Shown piece after piece: positions 1-9,132 of a DNA stretch of 64,000 nt. The stretch is taken from contig NZ_WQDA01000003.1 in NCBI RefSeq assembly GCF_013032855.1, positions 643,134-707,133 of the forward strand, read 5' to 3'. Position numbers and translations under genes: made by a program. The stretch's first letter is position 1. Each line of letters starts with the position of its first letter. The notes under the pieces are model-generated. The model did not search any database and was not told where the DNA came from. It worked only from the letters and a program-made list of their open reading frames with translations. The stretch comes from Ruegeria arenilitoris (GTDB lineage Bacteria; Pseudomonadota; Alphaproteobacteria; Rhodobacterales; Rhodobacteraceae).

Positions 1-2
1 TG

Positions 3-1292
3 CTTTCGGCACCGTTTCTGGCGGTGCCGCTATACCTGTTTCTGGGACATCACCGGTTCAAAGGGTATCGGATCGCCCGCAAGGAAAGCGAGCGCGTGGT
101 CGAAGGGATCCGCAGCTTTGCCGATCACTCGAAACCCGATCCAGCGACGCTGACCGTCAATCCGCGCCCGTTTGAAGCGCTGGCTCACCTGCCCCTGTCC
201 CGCGGCAACGGGGCCGAACTGTTGATCGACGGAGAGGCGACGTTCCAATCCATCTTCCGCGCGATCGATGCGGCCAAAAACTACGTCCTCATTCAGTTCT
301 ACATCGTGCGCGATGACGCGCTGGGGCTGGAACTGCAAGACAGGCTGATCGATGCGGCCAAACGCGGGGTCAGCGTCCGGTTCATGACTGACGCAGTAGG
401 CAGCTATGGCCTGCCGTCCTCATACCTGGAGGAGCTGCGCGCGGCCGGTGTGGATGTCGCTGATCCACGCGACCAGCGCGGGCCGAAGTTCCGGTTTCAG
501 TTGAACTACCGCAACCACCGCAAGACCGTGATCATCGACGGCGAAACCGGGTTCATCGGCGGGCACAATGTGGGCGTCGAATACCTGGGACAGGACCCCT
601 ATTTCGGCCGCTGGCGGGACACCCACATCAAGATGACCGGCCATATCGTTCGTCAGTTGCAGCTGATTTTCACCGAGGACTGGCACTGGGCCCGCGGAGA
701 AGACCTGATTGACGTGCTGGACTGGGCCGGATCGGAATCCGATCAGGACATGAACGCGCTGCTGGTCGCCACCGGACCGGGCGACGCGACTGAAACGGGG
801 TCATTGATGTTCTTTTCCACGATCGCTGCGGCACAGGAGCGGTTGTGGATCGCATCACCCTATTTCGTGCCGGATATCGACGTGATGACGGCACTGGAAC
901 ATGCCGCACTGCGCGGCGTCGACGTCCGCATTCTGGTGCCGGACATGATCGACCACCGCCTGCCCTGGTTGGCCGCCTTTGCCTATTTCGATGAAATCCG
1001 GGATTCCGGCGTGCGCGTATTCCGCTATACCGACGGGTTCATGCACCAAAAGGTAATTCTGGTGGACGACACGTTGGCCGCAGTTGGCACCACCAACCTG
1101 GACAACCGCTCGTTCCGTCTGAATTTCGAAGCGATGGCGCTGTTCTTCGACAACCGGGCAGCCGCTGCCGCCGAGGACATGCTGAAGACCGATTTCGAAG
1201 CCAGCTACGAAATGTCCAGAAGCCTCGCCCAGCAACCGCCGCATATCCGCTATGGCGCGCCTTTGGCGCGGCTGTTCTCGCCGATCCTCTAG
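3..1292 (+). CDS. cls: Cardiolipin synthase (5' end outside window)
   Basis: This is a phospholipase D superfamily enzyme that joins two phosphatidylglycerol molecules, or PG and a second phospholipid, into cardiolipin at the inner membrane. Two HKD motifs are visible: HRKTVIID encoded near 517-540 and HQKVILVDD near 1044-1070, each followed by a Gly-rich GGHN or GTTN stretch. The frame is open from base 3. The residues before the first possible GTG at 24 (LSAPFLA...) look like the second N-terminal membrane segment of the family, so the true start and the first membrane segment lie upstream of the window. The visible part (about 430 aa) fits a family length of about 480. It converges on the ion-channel gene, with which it shares 4 bp. 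Confidence 0.9.
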   Translation, partial: LSAPFLAVPLYLFLGHHRFKGYRIARKESERVVEGIRSFADHSKPDPATLTVNPRPFEALAHLPLSRGNGAELLIDGEATFQSIFRAIDAAKNYVLIQFYIVRDDALGLELQDRLIDAAKRGVSVRFMTDAVGSYGLPSSYLEELRAAGVDVADPRDQRGPKFRFQLNYRNHRKTVIIDGETGFIGGHNVGVEYLGQDPYFGRWRDTHIKMTGHIVRQLQLIFTEDWHWARGEDLIDVLDWAGSESDQDMNALLVATGPGDATETGSLMFFSTIAAAQERLWIASPYFVPDIDVMTALEHAALRGVDVRILVPDMIDHRLPWLAAFAYFDEIRDSGVRVFRYTDGFMHQKVILVDDTLAAVGTTNLDNRSFRLNFEAMALFFDNRAAAAAEDMLKTDFEASYEMSRSLAQQPPHIRYGAPLARLFSPIL

Positions 1293-1738
1293 GTCAGGAA
1301 CCGTTCCTGGAACACGCGCGTCATCAGCGCGACCATGAATGCTGTGGAAAGACCAAAGGCCAACAATCCGGTGACCGAGGCAAAGGCCCCGAAAATCCGC
1401 AAGCCCTCGCCCAATACAATGTCGCCATAGCCCAGCGTCGTGAAGGTCACGAGCGAAAAATAAAGGGCCGAGTTCCAGTCCGGCAGGACATCTCCCATCA
1501 CCCAGACGATCGCCCAGATCCACACCTGAATCGTATGCGTCGCCACGATGACGGCCAGCGCCAAGGCGATCGGGCCTGCCGTGGGCAGAAAGGTTCCCTG
1601 CCCTTCCCATCTGTCGATCACCTTGCGCACCATGATGGTGCACCATGTGAGCAGCCCGATCTCGATCAGGAAACACAGCCCCAGATAGAAGCTGCCCCAA
1701 AGGATCTGCTGCGACAATGTCATGGTGATACCCTGCAT
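1289..1738 (-). CDS. Small potassium channel (Ion_trans_2 pore protein)
   Basis: A 149-aa membrane protein with hydrophobic segments at about 12-36, 54-80 and 113-138. A pore loop before the last segment carries the selectivity filter TTLGYGD (T100-D106), the K+ channel signature. No cytoplasmic RCK/TrkA-N or cyclic-nucleotide domain follows, so gating cannot be read from the sequence. The ATG at 1738 gives the longest form; an ATG five codons later is equally possible because no clear ribosome binding site separates them. It is transcribed away from the ABC operon that starts at 1895. The channel fold is firm, but its physiological role is unknown. Confidence 0.8.
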   Translation of the reverse strand: MQGITMTLSQQILWGSFYLGLCFLIEIGLLTWCTIMVRKVIDRWEGQGTFLPTAGPIALALAVIVATHTIQVWIWAIVWVMGDVLPDWNSALYFSLVTFTTLGYGDIVLGEGLRIFGAFASVTGLLAFGLSTAFMVALMTRVFQERFLT

Positions 1739-1894
1739 CGGCCCGGAAACTGAAACTGCACAATGGCGGCTCTGCTCTCAAGGCACAAGGCCGGACAGCG
1801 GGCGGTCATGCGACGAAAAGAACCGAAACTTTTTGAAGGCTGGACAGCGGATCGGCGCGCCGCACATTGTAGAGCGCACCAGGTGAGACTGATC

Positions 1895-2542
1895 ATGTTG
1901 TTGGAAATACAGAATATCCACAAAACCTACCCGCGCGGGCGGCCTGTCCTGAACGACGTATCGTTGTCGCTGGAACGCGGTCAGACGCTTGCCATCACCG
2001 GCGAAAGTGGCAGCGGCAAAAGCACGTTGCTGAACCTTGCCGGCGCGCTCGACAGTTTTGACAGCGGTGAGATCGTTTTGGATGGCACGGCGTTGTCGCG
2101 ACTGGACGATCGCGGCCGCGCATTGCTACGGCGCGAAGACGTGTCCCTGGTGTTCCAGCAATTCAATCTGATCCCGTCGCTGACGGTTGCGCAGAACCTG
2201 TCATTTCATGCCCGGCTGGCAAATCGCGTTGACCCCGAGTGGCTCGCGCATCTGACCGCGACGCTCGGTCTCGCCGATTTGACCCAACGCTATCCCGAAC
2301 ATCTGTCGGGCGGCCAGCAACAGCGGGTCGCGATTGGCCGGGCCCTTGCCGTCAGGCCCAAGCTGCTGCTGGCGGACGAGCCGACGGGAAACCTGGACGA
2401 GACTGCAAGCGCGGCGGTTCTGGACCTGATGCTGTCCTTGGTTGCGGATACCGGGGCAGCCCTGCTGTTGGTCACGCATTCGCCCGTGATTGCGGCCCAG
2501 CTTGATCGAACGGCACATCTTGCAAACGGGCGGATCGCATGA
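1895..2542 (+). CDS. ABC transporter ATP-binding protein (LolD/AttE-like)
   Basis: A 215-aa nucleotide-binding subunit of a MacB/LolD-type exporter. The Walker A motif GESGSGKST lies at residues 36-44; the Q-loop follows (VFQQFNL), then the signature LSGGQQQR, Walker B LLLADEPTGNLDE and the H-loop THS. I chose the ATG at 1895 because AGGTGAG lies 8 bases upstream and because the family starts at the MLLEIQN segment; an open frame reaches back to 1763 but carries no domain sequence. The stop overlaps the start of the permease gene (ATGA at 2539). With the next two genes it forms an AttEFGH-like operon. Such systems usually use ATP to move lipids or lipoproteins or to drive periplasmic work, not bulk solute import. 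Confidence 0.9.
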   Translation: MLLEIQNIHKTYPRGRPVLNDVSLSLERGQTLAITGESGSGKSTLLNLAGALDSFDSGEIVLDGTALSRLDDRGRALLRREDVSLVFQQFNLIPSLTVAQNLSFHARLANRVDPEWLAHLTATLGLADLTQRYPEHLSGGQQQRVAIGRALAVRPKLLLADEPTGNLDETASAAVLDLMLSLVADTGAALLLVTHSPVIAAQLDRTAHLANGRIA

Positions 2543-4953
2543 CTCGCACCGTGATCCAGGCCCTCTGGTCGCATTGGCGTTGGCACCGTATCCAACTGGC
2601 CACGCTGCTGATCGGAATCGCGCTTGCGACAGGCCTTTGGTCGGCGGTCCAGGCTATCAACGCCGAAGCCCGTGCCAGCTATGCGCGTGCCAACCAACAA
2701 TTGGCGCTTGGGCAGATGGCGATGCTGCGGCATCCATCCGGCCACATTTCTTTGGACACATACGTAAATCTGCGTCGCGCCGGATGGCAGGTCGCGGCCG
2801 TTCTGGAAGGTCGGTACAGGGTTGGGGACCGATCGGTTCTTTTGACCGGAGTAGACCTTGTCTCCTACCCGCCGCTTCCGGCGGTAACGCGACTGGAACA
2901 GGAAGAAGCCCCACCCGACCCGGCGACCATGCTGACCGCGCCCGGCCGACTGCTGGCGCCACCAGACTTGGTGCCAATGCTGCAGGATCAGCCCGATCTT
3001 CCACCGGCGATCGCCAGCACTGCGCTTCCCCCCAATGTGGTTCTGACCGATATCGGCGTGGCTGAGACACTGTTGAACAAACCGGGTGAGATTTCGCGAC
3101 TTGCCATCCTGCCCGATCAGCCTCGCGGCATTGCGCCCCTGTCCCAGGTTGCGCCGGAGCTGAACCGTCAGCCCCCTTCCAACAGCGTCGACACTACACG
3201 CCTGACCGACAGCTTCCACCTTAACCTTTCCGCGTTCGGCCTGCTGTCCTTCGCCGTAGGGCTGTTCATCGTGCATGGAACGGTTGGACTGGCCTTTGCG
3301 CAGCGTCGTGGAATGGTCAGCAGTCTGCGGGCGATGGGAGTCCCGATGGGGACGCTTTCCCGCATCATTCTGGCCGAACTTGTAGGTCTGGCTTTGATCG
3401 GTGGATCCATGGGCCTTCTACTGGGTTTCTTCTTGGCCGGAGCGTTGTTGCCCGATGTCGCCGCAACCCTGCGCGGGCTCTATGGGGCTCCGGTGGATGG
3501 TCAGTTGCAACTGAGGAGCGGTTGGGTGCTGACCGGACTGGGTATGTCCATCGCAGGAACCCTAGCGGCCAGCGGATACGCCCTGTGGCGTCTGGGCCGA
3601 ATGCCGGTATTGTCCGGCCCAGGCTTGCAGGCATGGCGTGGCCGCAGCACACGAGCCGTCGTGACCGGACTGGCGGGTGTTGGGCTCGCTCTTGGCGGGG
3701 TCGTGATCTTTCTGCTCTTTGACGGATTGGTCGCTGGTTTCGCTCTGATGGCAGGCATTCTGACCGGCAGCGCCCTTTTGCTGCCTCTGGTTCTGTCCAG
3801 CATATTGCACCTGTGCGCGGGGCGCGCCCGTGACCCGGTTCGGCAGTGGGTGCTGGCCGACATGCAGGCCCAGCTGCCGGGCCTGTCGCTTGCGCTGATG
3901 GCTCTGCTGCTGGCCCTGGCCGCCAATATCGGTGTCGGAACCATGGTGTCCAGCTTCCGGCTTACCTTCGTCGGTTGGCTGGACCAGCGCCTGATGGCCG
4001 AGCTGTACATCACGGCAAAGGACTCGGATCAAGGTCTCGAGATCGAGACATGGCTGACCCCGCGCGTTGACGCAGTCCTACCGATACGGAATGTGGAGCT
4101 GGATCATCCAACAGGCCCGCTGTTTCTGTACGGAGTGGTCGATCACGCGACCTACCGGGACAACTGGCCCCTTGTCGCCGCTGTCCCGGACGTATGGACC
4201 AAGGTTCTGGCCGACGGCGCCATCCTGATCAACGAACAACTGGCCCGCCGTGCTGATCTGTGGCCCGGGGATTCGATTGCGCTCAACGCCGATCACACTC
4301 TGGCAATCGCTGGCGTCTATTCCGACTACGGCAATCCGACCGGGCAAGGGATCGTCTCAATGGACCTGTTCGGCAGGATCGCGCCAAATGCCGAAAACCG
4401 ACGGTTTGGTATTCGCATCGCTCCGGAGCGCGTAGATGAGCTGGCGGCGGATCTGCAGAACAGGTTTGATCTGGACCCCGGCGCGATCATCCGGCAGGCC
4501 GCGGTGAAGGCGCAGTCCATGGCGATCTTCGAAAAGACATTTGTCGTGACATCCGCGCTGAACATCCTGACGCTTGGCGTGGCCGGCTTCGCCATTCTAA
4601 CCAGCTTGCTTACGCTCTGGACCCAGCGGCTGCCTCAGGTCGCTCCGGTCTGGGCAATGGGGCTGACGCTGTCGCATCTGTCGAAACTGGAACTGGCGCG
4701 GAGCATGGTTCTGGCTTTCCTTACCGCCTGCCTCGCCTTGCCGCTGGGTCTGGCACTGGCTTGGATTCTGCTGGCCGTCATCAATGTCGAGGCGTTTGGA
4801 TGGCGGCTACCCATGCACCTTTTCCCGTCGTCATGGGTGCAGCTCATGCTGTGGACACTTGTGGCCGCCGCCCTTGCCGCGGCGCTGCCTGCCTGGCGGC
4901 TTCGGCGGGTACCGCCGGCCGATCTGCTGAGGGTCTTTGCCAATGAACGCTAA
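2539..4953 (+). CDS. FtsX-like ABC transporter permease (AttF/AttG-like)
   Basis: An 804-aa inner-membrane permease. One N-terminal membrane segment (about 17-38) is followed by a large periplasmic domain, then three membrane segments (about 230-360), more segments near 380-480, a second periplasmic domain (about 490-660) and a C-terminal set of three (about 680-790). This is the duplicated FtsX arrangement, with both halves in one chain; in Agrobacterium att the halves are two proteins. It begins in an ATGA overlap with the ATPase gene and its last 11 bases overlap the start of the AttH-like gene, so the three genes should be translated together. The substrate is not known. Confidence 0.85.
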   Translation: MTRTVIQALWSHWRWHRIQLATLLIGIALATGLWSAVQAINAEARASYARANQQLALGQMAMLRHPSGHISLDTYVNLRRAGWQVAAVLEGRYRVGDRSVLLTGVDLVSYPPLPAVTRLEQEEAPPDPATMLTAPGRLLAPPDLVPMLQDQPDLPPAIASTALPPNVVLTDIGVAETLLNKPGEISRLAILPDQPRGIAPLSQVAPELNRQPPSNSVDTTRLTDSFHLNLSAFGLLSFAVGLFIVHGTVGLAFAQRRGMVSSLRAMGVPMGTLSRIILAELVGLALIGGSMGLLLGFFLAGALLPDVAATLRGLYGAPVDGQLQLRSGWVLTGLGMSIAGTLAASGYALWRLGRMPVLSGPGLQAWRGRSTRAVVTGLAGVGLALGGVVIFLLFDGLVAGFALMAGILTGSALLLPLVLSSILHLCAGRARDPVRQWVLADMQAQLPGLSLALMALLLALAANIGVGTMVSSFRLTFVGWLDQRLMAELYITAKDSDQGLEIETWLTPRVDAVLPIRNVELDHPTGPLFLYGVVDHATYRDNWPLVAAVPDVWTKVLADGAILINEQLARRADLWPGDSIALNADHTLAIAGVYSDYGNPTGQGIVSMDLFGRIAPNAENRRFGIRIAPERVDELAADLQNRFDLDPGAIIRQAAVKAQSMAIFEKTFVVTSALNILTLGVAGFAILTSLLTLWTQRLPQVAPVWAMGLTLSHLSKLELARSMVLAFLTACLALPLGLALAWILLAVINVEAFGWRLPMHLFPSSWVQLMLWTLVAAALAAALPAWRLRRVPPADLLRVFANER

Positions 4954-5977
4954 ACTACTCGTGTGTGCGCTGTTCTGGCCCCTTGCGGCAATGGCGCAGG
5001 GGTTTGCCGGTTTGGGCGGTTCAGCCGACGGGTTTGACGTACCACAACCAGAGTACCAGTTCGAATTCCCCGCCGACCACGGCCCGCATCCGTCCTATCG
5101 GATCGAATGGTGGTACCTGACGGCCAACCTGACCGGGGAGGACGGTCGGGACTACGGCATACAGTGGACTCTGTTTCGCTCTGCCTTGAAGCCATTTGAA
5201 ACCGCCAGCTGGCAAAGCCCACAGATCTGGATGGGCCATGCCGCGCTGACAACTCCGGAACGCCACTTTTTTGCCGAGCGCCTGTCTCGTGGTGGAATTG
5301 GTCAGGCCGGTGTCACAGCCGACCCGTTCGAAGCATGGATCGACGAATGGCGCATGGCAGGACCAACGCTCCAGACCCTGACCCTGACTGCAAACGGAGC
5401 CGATTTCGGGTACGACCTGAACCTGTCTGCTTCGGGGCCGCTGGTTTTTCATGGTGAGAATGGGTTTTCCGTGAAATCCGCTGATGGGCAGGCCAGCTAC
5501 TATTATTCCCAGCCGGGCTACGCCGTCCAAGGCACGCTACATCTGCCCGACGGCGATGTGGCGGTCACTGGGAGCGGATGGCTGGACCGCGAGTGGTCTT
5601 CGCAGCCTTTGGCCGCCGATCAATCCGGGTGGGACTGGTTCTCACTCAGTTTCGAGGACGGCGACAAGTTGATGGCGTTTCGCCTGCGCGGCGGACGTGG
5701 GGACTATACCTCGGCCACCTGGATCAACGCGGACGGTTCCAGCCGCAGTCTGCCGGACGGATCGGTTATCTTCACGCCACTGGAAACCAGCCGGGTGGCG
5801 GACCGCGATGTTCCGACAGATTGGCGCGTGTCCATCCCGGGCGAGGATCTGGACATTCGCGTCCGAGCTCAGAACTCCCAAGCCTGGATGGGAACGCGCT
5901 TTCAATACTGGGAGGGACCGGTCACCGTGTCAGGCAGCCACAACGGGCGCGGCTACCTTGAGATGACCGGGTATTAG
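4943..5977 (+). CDS. Secreted AttH/CrtC-like lipocalin-domain protein
   Basis: A 344-aa protein with a cleavable signal peptide ending near AAMAQ (about residue 20). Its body is of the CrtC/AttH family: the motif RIEWWYLTANL followed by YGIQWTLFRS is the hallmark of the tandem lipocalin fold shared with carotenoid 1,2-hydratase. No carotenoid genes lie nearby. The ABC/FtsX genes upstream fit the AttEFGH arrangement instead, where AttH is the exported partner. I chose the ATG at 4943, with GAGGG about 9 bases upstream, over a TTG two codons earlier. It ends 6 bp before the convergent uspA stop. Hydratase activity on a lipid or isoprenoid is possible but unproven. Confidence 0.8.
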   Translation: MNAKLLVCALFWPLAAMAQGFAGLGGSADGFDVPQPEYQFEFPADHGPHPSYRIEWWYLTANLTGEDGRDYGIQWTLFRSALKPFETASWQSPQIWMGHAALTTPERHFFAERLSRGGIGQAGVTADPFEAWIDEWRMAGPTLQTLTLTANGADFGYDLNLSASGPLVFHGENGFSVKSADGQASYYYSQPGYAVQGTLHLPDGDVAVTGSGWLDREWSSQPLAADQSGWDWFSLSFEDGDKLMAFRLRGGRGDYTSATWINADGSSRSLPDGSVIFTPLETSRVADRDVPTDWRVSIPGEDLDIRVRAQNSQAWMGTRFQYWEGPVTVSGSHNGRGYLEMTGY

Positions 5978-5983
5978 CGGGAC

Positions 5984-6415
5984 TTAGCGGACCACGTAGA
6001 CCGAGACGTTCGAGTGGCGCACCACTCGCGCCGCGTTCGGCCCCAGCAGGTAGTCCTTGAAATCCGGCTTGTGCGCACCAATCACGATCAAATCGCTGCC
6101 GGCGCTTTCGGCGGTCTTCAGGATCTCCTGATAGGCCGTGCCGGTTGCAACGACATGGCGGATCGTGGCGTTGCGCTCCGACCCGATCGCATCGACACAC
6201 AGCTCAACCAGCTTGTCATGCGCTTCGTGCTGCGCCTTGTCGTGGAAGTCGGGCCGGAAAAAGCCGGACACCCAGCTTTCACCGAAATCCGGCAGAACGG
6301 TCACCACGTCCAGCTGCGCCCCGTCGAGATCGGCCAGTTTCGCGGCAATTTTCAGGACAGGAGCATCGATATTGCCGTTGCTGATATCAACGGCGCACAG
6401 GACGGACTTTGTCAT
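5984..6415 (-). CDS. Universal stress protein (UspA family)
   Basis: A 143-aa cytoplasmic Usp-fold protein. It starts with the beta-strand and loop SVLCAVDIS and ends with VIGAHKPDFKDYLLGPNAAR, which resembles the ATP-binding G-x2-G-x9-G(S/T) motif, with Asn where Ser/Thr is usual. Its start overlaps the stop of the TRAP permease gene (ATGA at 6412-6415). That arrangement is typical of TRAP operons; TeaD of Halomonas is such a Usp and modulates its transporter. I infer a similar regulatory role here. ATP binding is not certain given the atypical last position. Confidence 0.88.
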   Translation of the reverse strand: MTKSVLCAVDISNGNIDAPVLKIAAKLADLDGAQLDVVTVLPDFGESWVSGFFRPDFHDKAQHEAHDKLVELCVDAIGSERNATIRHVVATGTAYQEILKTAESAGSDLIVIGAHKPDFKDYLLGPNAARVVRHSNVSVYVVR

Positions 6416-9024
6416 GCGGGCACCTCTTGTCTGGCGGCACGGCCGCGTTGCAGGAAGGCGATCAACCCCAGCAGCAGCATGGCCGGGATATAGATCAACT
6501 GTTTTGGCGGCTGGCTGACCGGAAGATCGGCGGATGCGATACGCACCGGCTCGTCCGCGTAATAGTCGAAATTGGCTAGGTCATCGGCGATGGGCGAGCC
6601 GAACATAGGTTCGTCCATCTTCACCAGGCCATCTTCCTCGATCAGCAAAAAGCCCATGGCATCAACACGCGCCGCACCATCGGGTTCGGCCCCCACCGTG
6701 ACGACGACCGTCGTCTCGGTCATGTTGCCGGTGTCGAAATCCGGACCACTGACCACCACCCGCACGTCGGTGCCGGGTTCAGCCTCACCAATGGCCTGCA
6801 CGAATCCGGCCGGCTCGACCTCGAGGTGCGAGGGCGAGATGCGATCCATGAAATAGTCCGGCCGGAACAGCGCGAAGGCGATCGCAATCAGCGCAACGCT
6901 TTCGTAGATGCGGCTGTGGGTCAGGAAGTAGCCCATCGTTCCGGCCGTGAACACGAGGATCGCAATCGTGGCGAATATGGCCACTATGATCCCCTCAACC
7001 CAAGTGACATCGATCAGCAGCAGGTCGGTGTTGAAAATGAACACGAAAGGCAGCGCCACGGTACGCAGGCTGTAGAAGAACGCAGTGAAGCCGGTCTTGA
7101 TCGCGTCACCGCCCGATACGGCGGCCGCAGCAAAGCTGGCCAGACCCACAGGAGGCGTCACGTCGGCCATGATGCCGAAGTAGAACACGAACAGGTGCAC
7201 CGCGATCAGCGGCACGATCAGGCCGCTTTGCGCGCCCAGTTCGACCACAACGCCCGCCATCAGCGAGCTGACGACGATATAGTTTGCCGTGGTCGGCAGA
7301 CCCATGCCCAGGATCAGGCTGAGCAGCCCGACCATCACCAGCATCAGGATCAGATTGCCGCCGGACAGGAACTCGACCAGATCGGCCATCACCTGCCCCA
7401 CACCGGTCAGGGTCACGGTGCCGACGATCACGCCTGCCGTGGCCGTGGCCAGCGCAATGCCGATCATATTGCGCGCGCCGTCGATCAGGCCCTGCCACAG
7501 ATCGGCAACCCCATCGACAAAGGAGTTTGCCAGATTGCTCTGCCCCCGGAAGATCGCCTTGAGCGGTTTCTGCGTCAGCAGGATCACGAACAGCAGCGCG
7601 GTCGCCCAGAAGGCCGACAGACCCGGCGACTTCTGTTCGATCATAAGGAAGTAGACCAGAACGATGATCGGCAGCAGGTAATGCAGGCCGGCCTTGTAGA
7701 TCTCGGAGATCACCGGCAGCTTCACTTCGGTCGCGTTCGGGTCATCGGGCTCAAGGTCGGGAACCTGAGCCGCCAGGTACAGCAGAGCAACATAGACGGC
7801 GCACACCGCCAGGCTCAGGATCAGACCAGCGCTGGACGGCGCCCAGCTTGTGACAGCATCCACCGGGAACTGCGAACCATAGCAGAGCCCCGCAAACACC
7901 AGGAAGAACATCAGCATCCCCACGACCGTCCGCGCCAGATGCACGTCGCGGTCGCCCAGAGTGGGCATGTTCCGCTTCACGGCCTCGAGATGGACGATGT
8001 AGACCAGCGCAATGTAGGAAATCGCCGCCGGAAGGAAGGCGTGGGTGATGACCTCGACATACGAGATGCCCACGTACTCCACCATCAGGAAGGCGGCGGC
8101 GCCCATCACGGGCGGCATGATCTGGCCGTTGACCGAACTTGCAACCTCGACCGAGCCGGCCTGCTCGCTGGTAAAGCCTACGCGCTTCATCAGCGGGATG
8201 GTGAAGGTGCCGGTGGTGACGACGTTGGCGATGGACGAGCCCGAAATCAGGCCGGTTGCGGCCGAACCGACAACGGCGGCTTTGGCCGGACCGCCGCGCA
8301 GGTGACCCAGCGCGCCGAAGGCCATCTTGATGAAGTAATTCCCTGCCCCGGCCTTATCCAGCAAAGCGCCGAACAGAACGAAGAGGAACACGAATTTCGT
8401 CGAAACACCCAAGGCGATGCCGAACACACCCTCGGACGTGATCCACATGTGGCTCATCGCCTTTTTCAGGCTAGCGCCTTTCCAGCGGATCACCTCGGGC
8501 ACCCACTCGGACGAGCCGAAGAACACATAGGCCAGGAAGATCGTCGCAATGATCGCCATGGCGGGGCCAAGCGCGCGCCGCGCGGCTTCGAACAGCAGGA
8601 TCAAGCCACCGAGGGCGATCCACTTGTCGACATCATCCGCCAGACCGCCCGCATTGACGATCTTGTCATAGAAGAAATAGCCGTAAAGGGCAACACCGGC
8701 CCCCAGTACACCCATGATCCAATCCTGGATCGGAATATAGTTTCGCGGACTGGATTTAAGCGCTGGATAAGCCGCGAAGGCCAGGAACATCGCGAAGGCC
8801 AAATGAAACTGACGCGCGTTGTTCACAACGCTGCCGGGCAGCACATAGTTGGCAATCGGTGACGCCAGAACGACTTGAAAGATCGACCAGATCGCGGCCA
8901 CGATCGCCAGGAACAAGCCGACATTGCCAGCCGGGTCCCGCGCCCCCGCATCCGAGGATGCGACCAGTTCCTGTAGTTCTTCTTCGGATAACGGACGATT
9001 GCCCTGTTGATCAGCGCTCATCAA
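6412..9024 (-). CDS. TRAP transporter fused permease (DctQM type) with DUF3394 tail
   Basis: An 870-aa inner-membrane protein in which the small (4 TM) and large (12 TM) TRAP permease subunits are joined, as is normal when the receptor is of the TAXI class. Long hydrophobic segments run from about 45 to 700. GPAKAAVVGSAATGLISGSS and LILGMGLPTTANYIV are the two Gly-rich re-entrant motifs of DctM. Residues from about 725 to 840 form a soluble stretch (ISPSHLEVEPAG onward) matching the DUF3394 tail of this family, followed by a final membrane segment. Transport is Na+ coupled in known members. The substrate cannot be read from sequence; dicarboxylates, glutamate and taurine are known for relatives. 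It is second of three genes, behind the receptor. Confidence 0.92.
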   Translation of the reverse strand: MMSADQQGNRPLSEEELQELVASSDAGARDPAGNVGLFLAIVAAIWSIFQVVLASPIANYVLPGSVVNNARQFHLAFAMFLAFAAYPALKSSPRNYIPIQDWIMGVLGAGVALYGYFFYDKIVNAGGLADDVDKWIALGGLILLFEAARRALGPAMAIIATIFLAYVFFGSSEWVPEVIRWKGASLKKAMSHMWITSEGVFGIALGVSTKFVFLFVLFGALLDKAGAGNYFIKMAFGALGHLRGGPAKAAVVGSAATGLISGSSIANVVTTGTFTIPLMKRVGFTSEQAGSVEVASSVNGQIMPPVMGAAAFLMVEYVGISYVEVITHAFLPAAISYIALVYIVHLEAVKRNMPTLGDRDVHLARTVVGMLMFFLVFAGLCYGSQFPVDAVTSWAPSSAGLILSLAVCAVYVALLYLAAQVPDLEPDDPNATEVKLPVISEIYKAGLHYLLPIIVLVYFLMIEQKSPGLSAFWATALLFVILLTQKPLKAIFRGQSNLANSFVDGVADLWQGLIDGARNMIGIALATATAGVIVGTVTLTGVGQVMADLVEFLSGGNLILMLVMVGLLSLILGMGLPTTANYIVVSSLMAGVVVELGAQSGLIVPLIAVHLFVFYFGIMADVTPPVGLASFAAAAVSGGDAIKTGFTAFFYSLRTVALPFVFIFNTDLLLIDVTWVEGIIVAIFATIAILVFTAGTMGYFLTHSRIYESVALIAIAFALFRPDYFMDRISPSHLEVEPAGFVQAIGEAEPGTDVRVVVSGPDFDTGNMTETTVVVTVGAEPDGAARVDAMGFLLIEEDGLVKMDEPMFGSPIADDLANFDYYADEPVRIASADLPVSQPPKQLIYIPAMLLLGLIAFLQRGRAARQEVPA

Positions 9025-9086
9025 ATGTCTCCCCGTCCAACGGCCGGTTTCCGGCGCAGTTTTGGTATTACCGGCCTCTCACCGGT

Positions 9087-9117
9087 GAAAACGAGGCGCG
9101 AACAGCGCCTCGTTTCT
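9087..9117 (-). terminator. Intercistronic hairpin between TAXI receptor and permease genes
   Basis: A perfect 11-bp inverted repeat (9089-9099 and 9105-9115) with a 5-nt loop. Read on the minus strand it is followed by TTTTC. It lies just after the receptor stop (9133) and before the permease start (9024). It can act as a partial terminator or as a 3' stabiliser that makes the receptor more abundant than the permease. Confidence 0.75.
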
Positions 9118-9132
9118 GGACTTGAAGGTGGA

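Noticed and set aside
6826..8862. 678-codon open frame opposite the TRAP permease gene
   Set aside because: Antisense shadow; the His-, Gln- and Arg-rich product mirrors membrane-protein codons.
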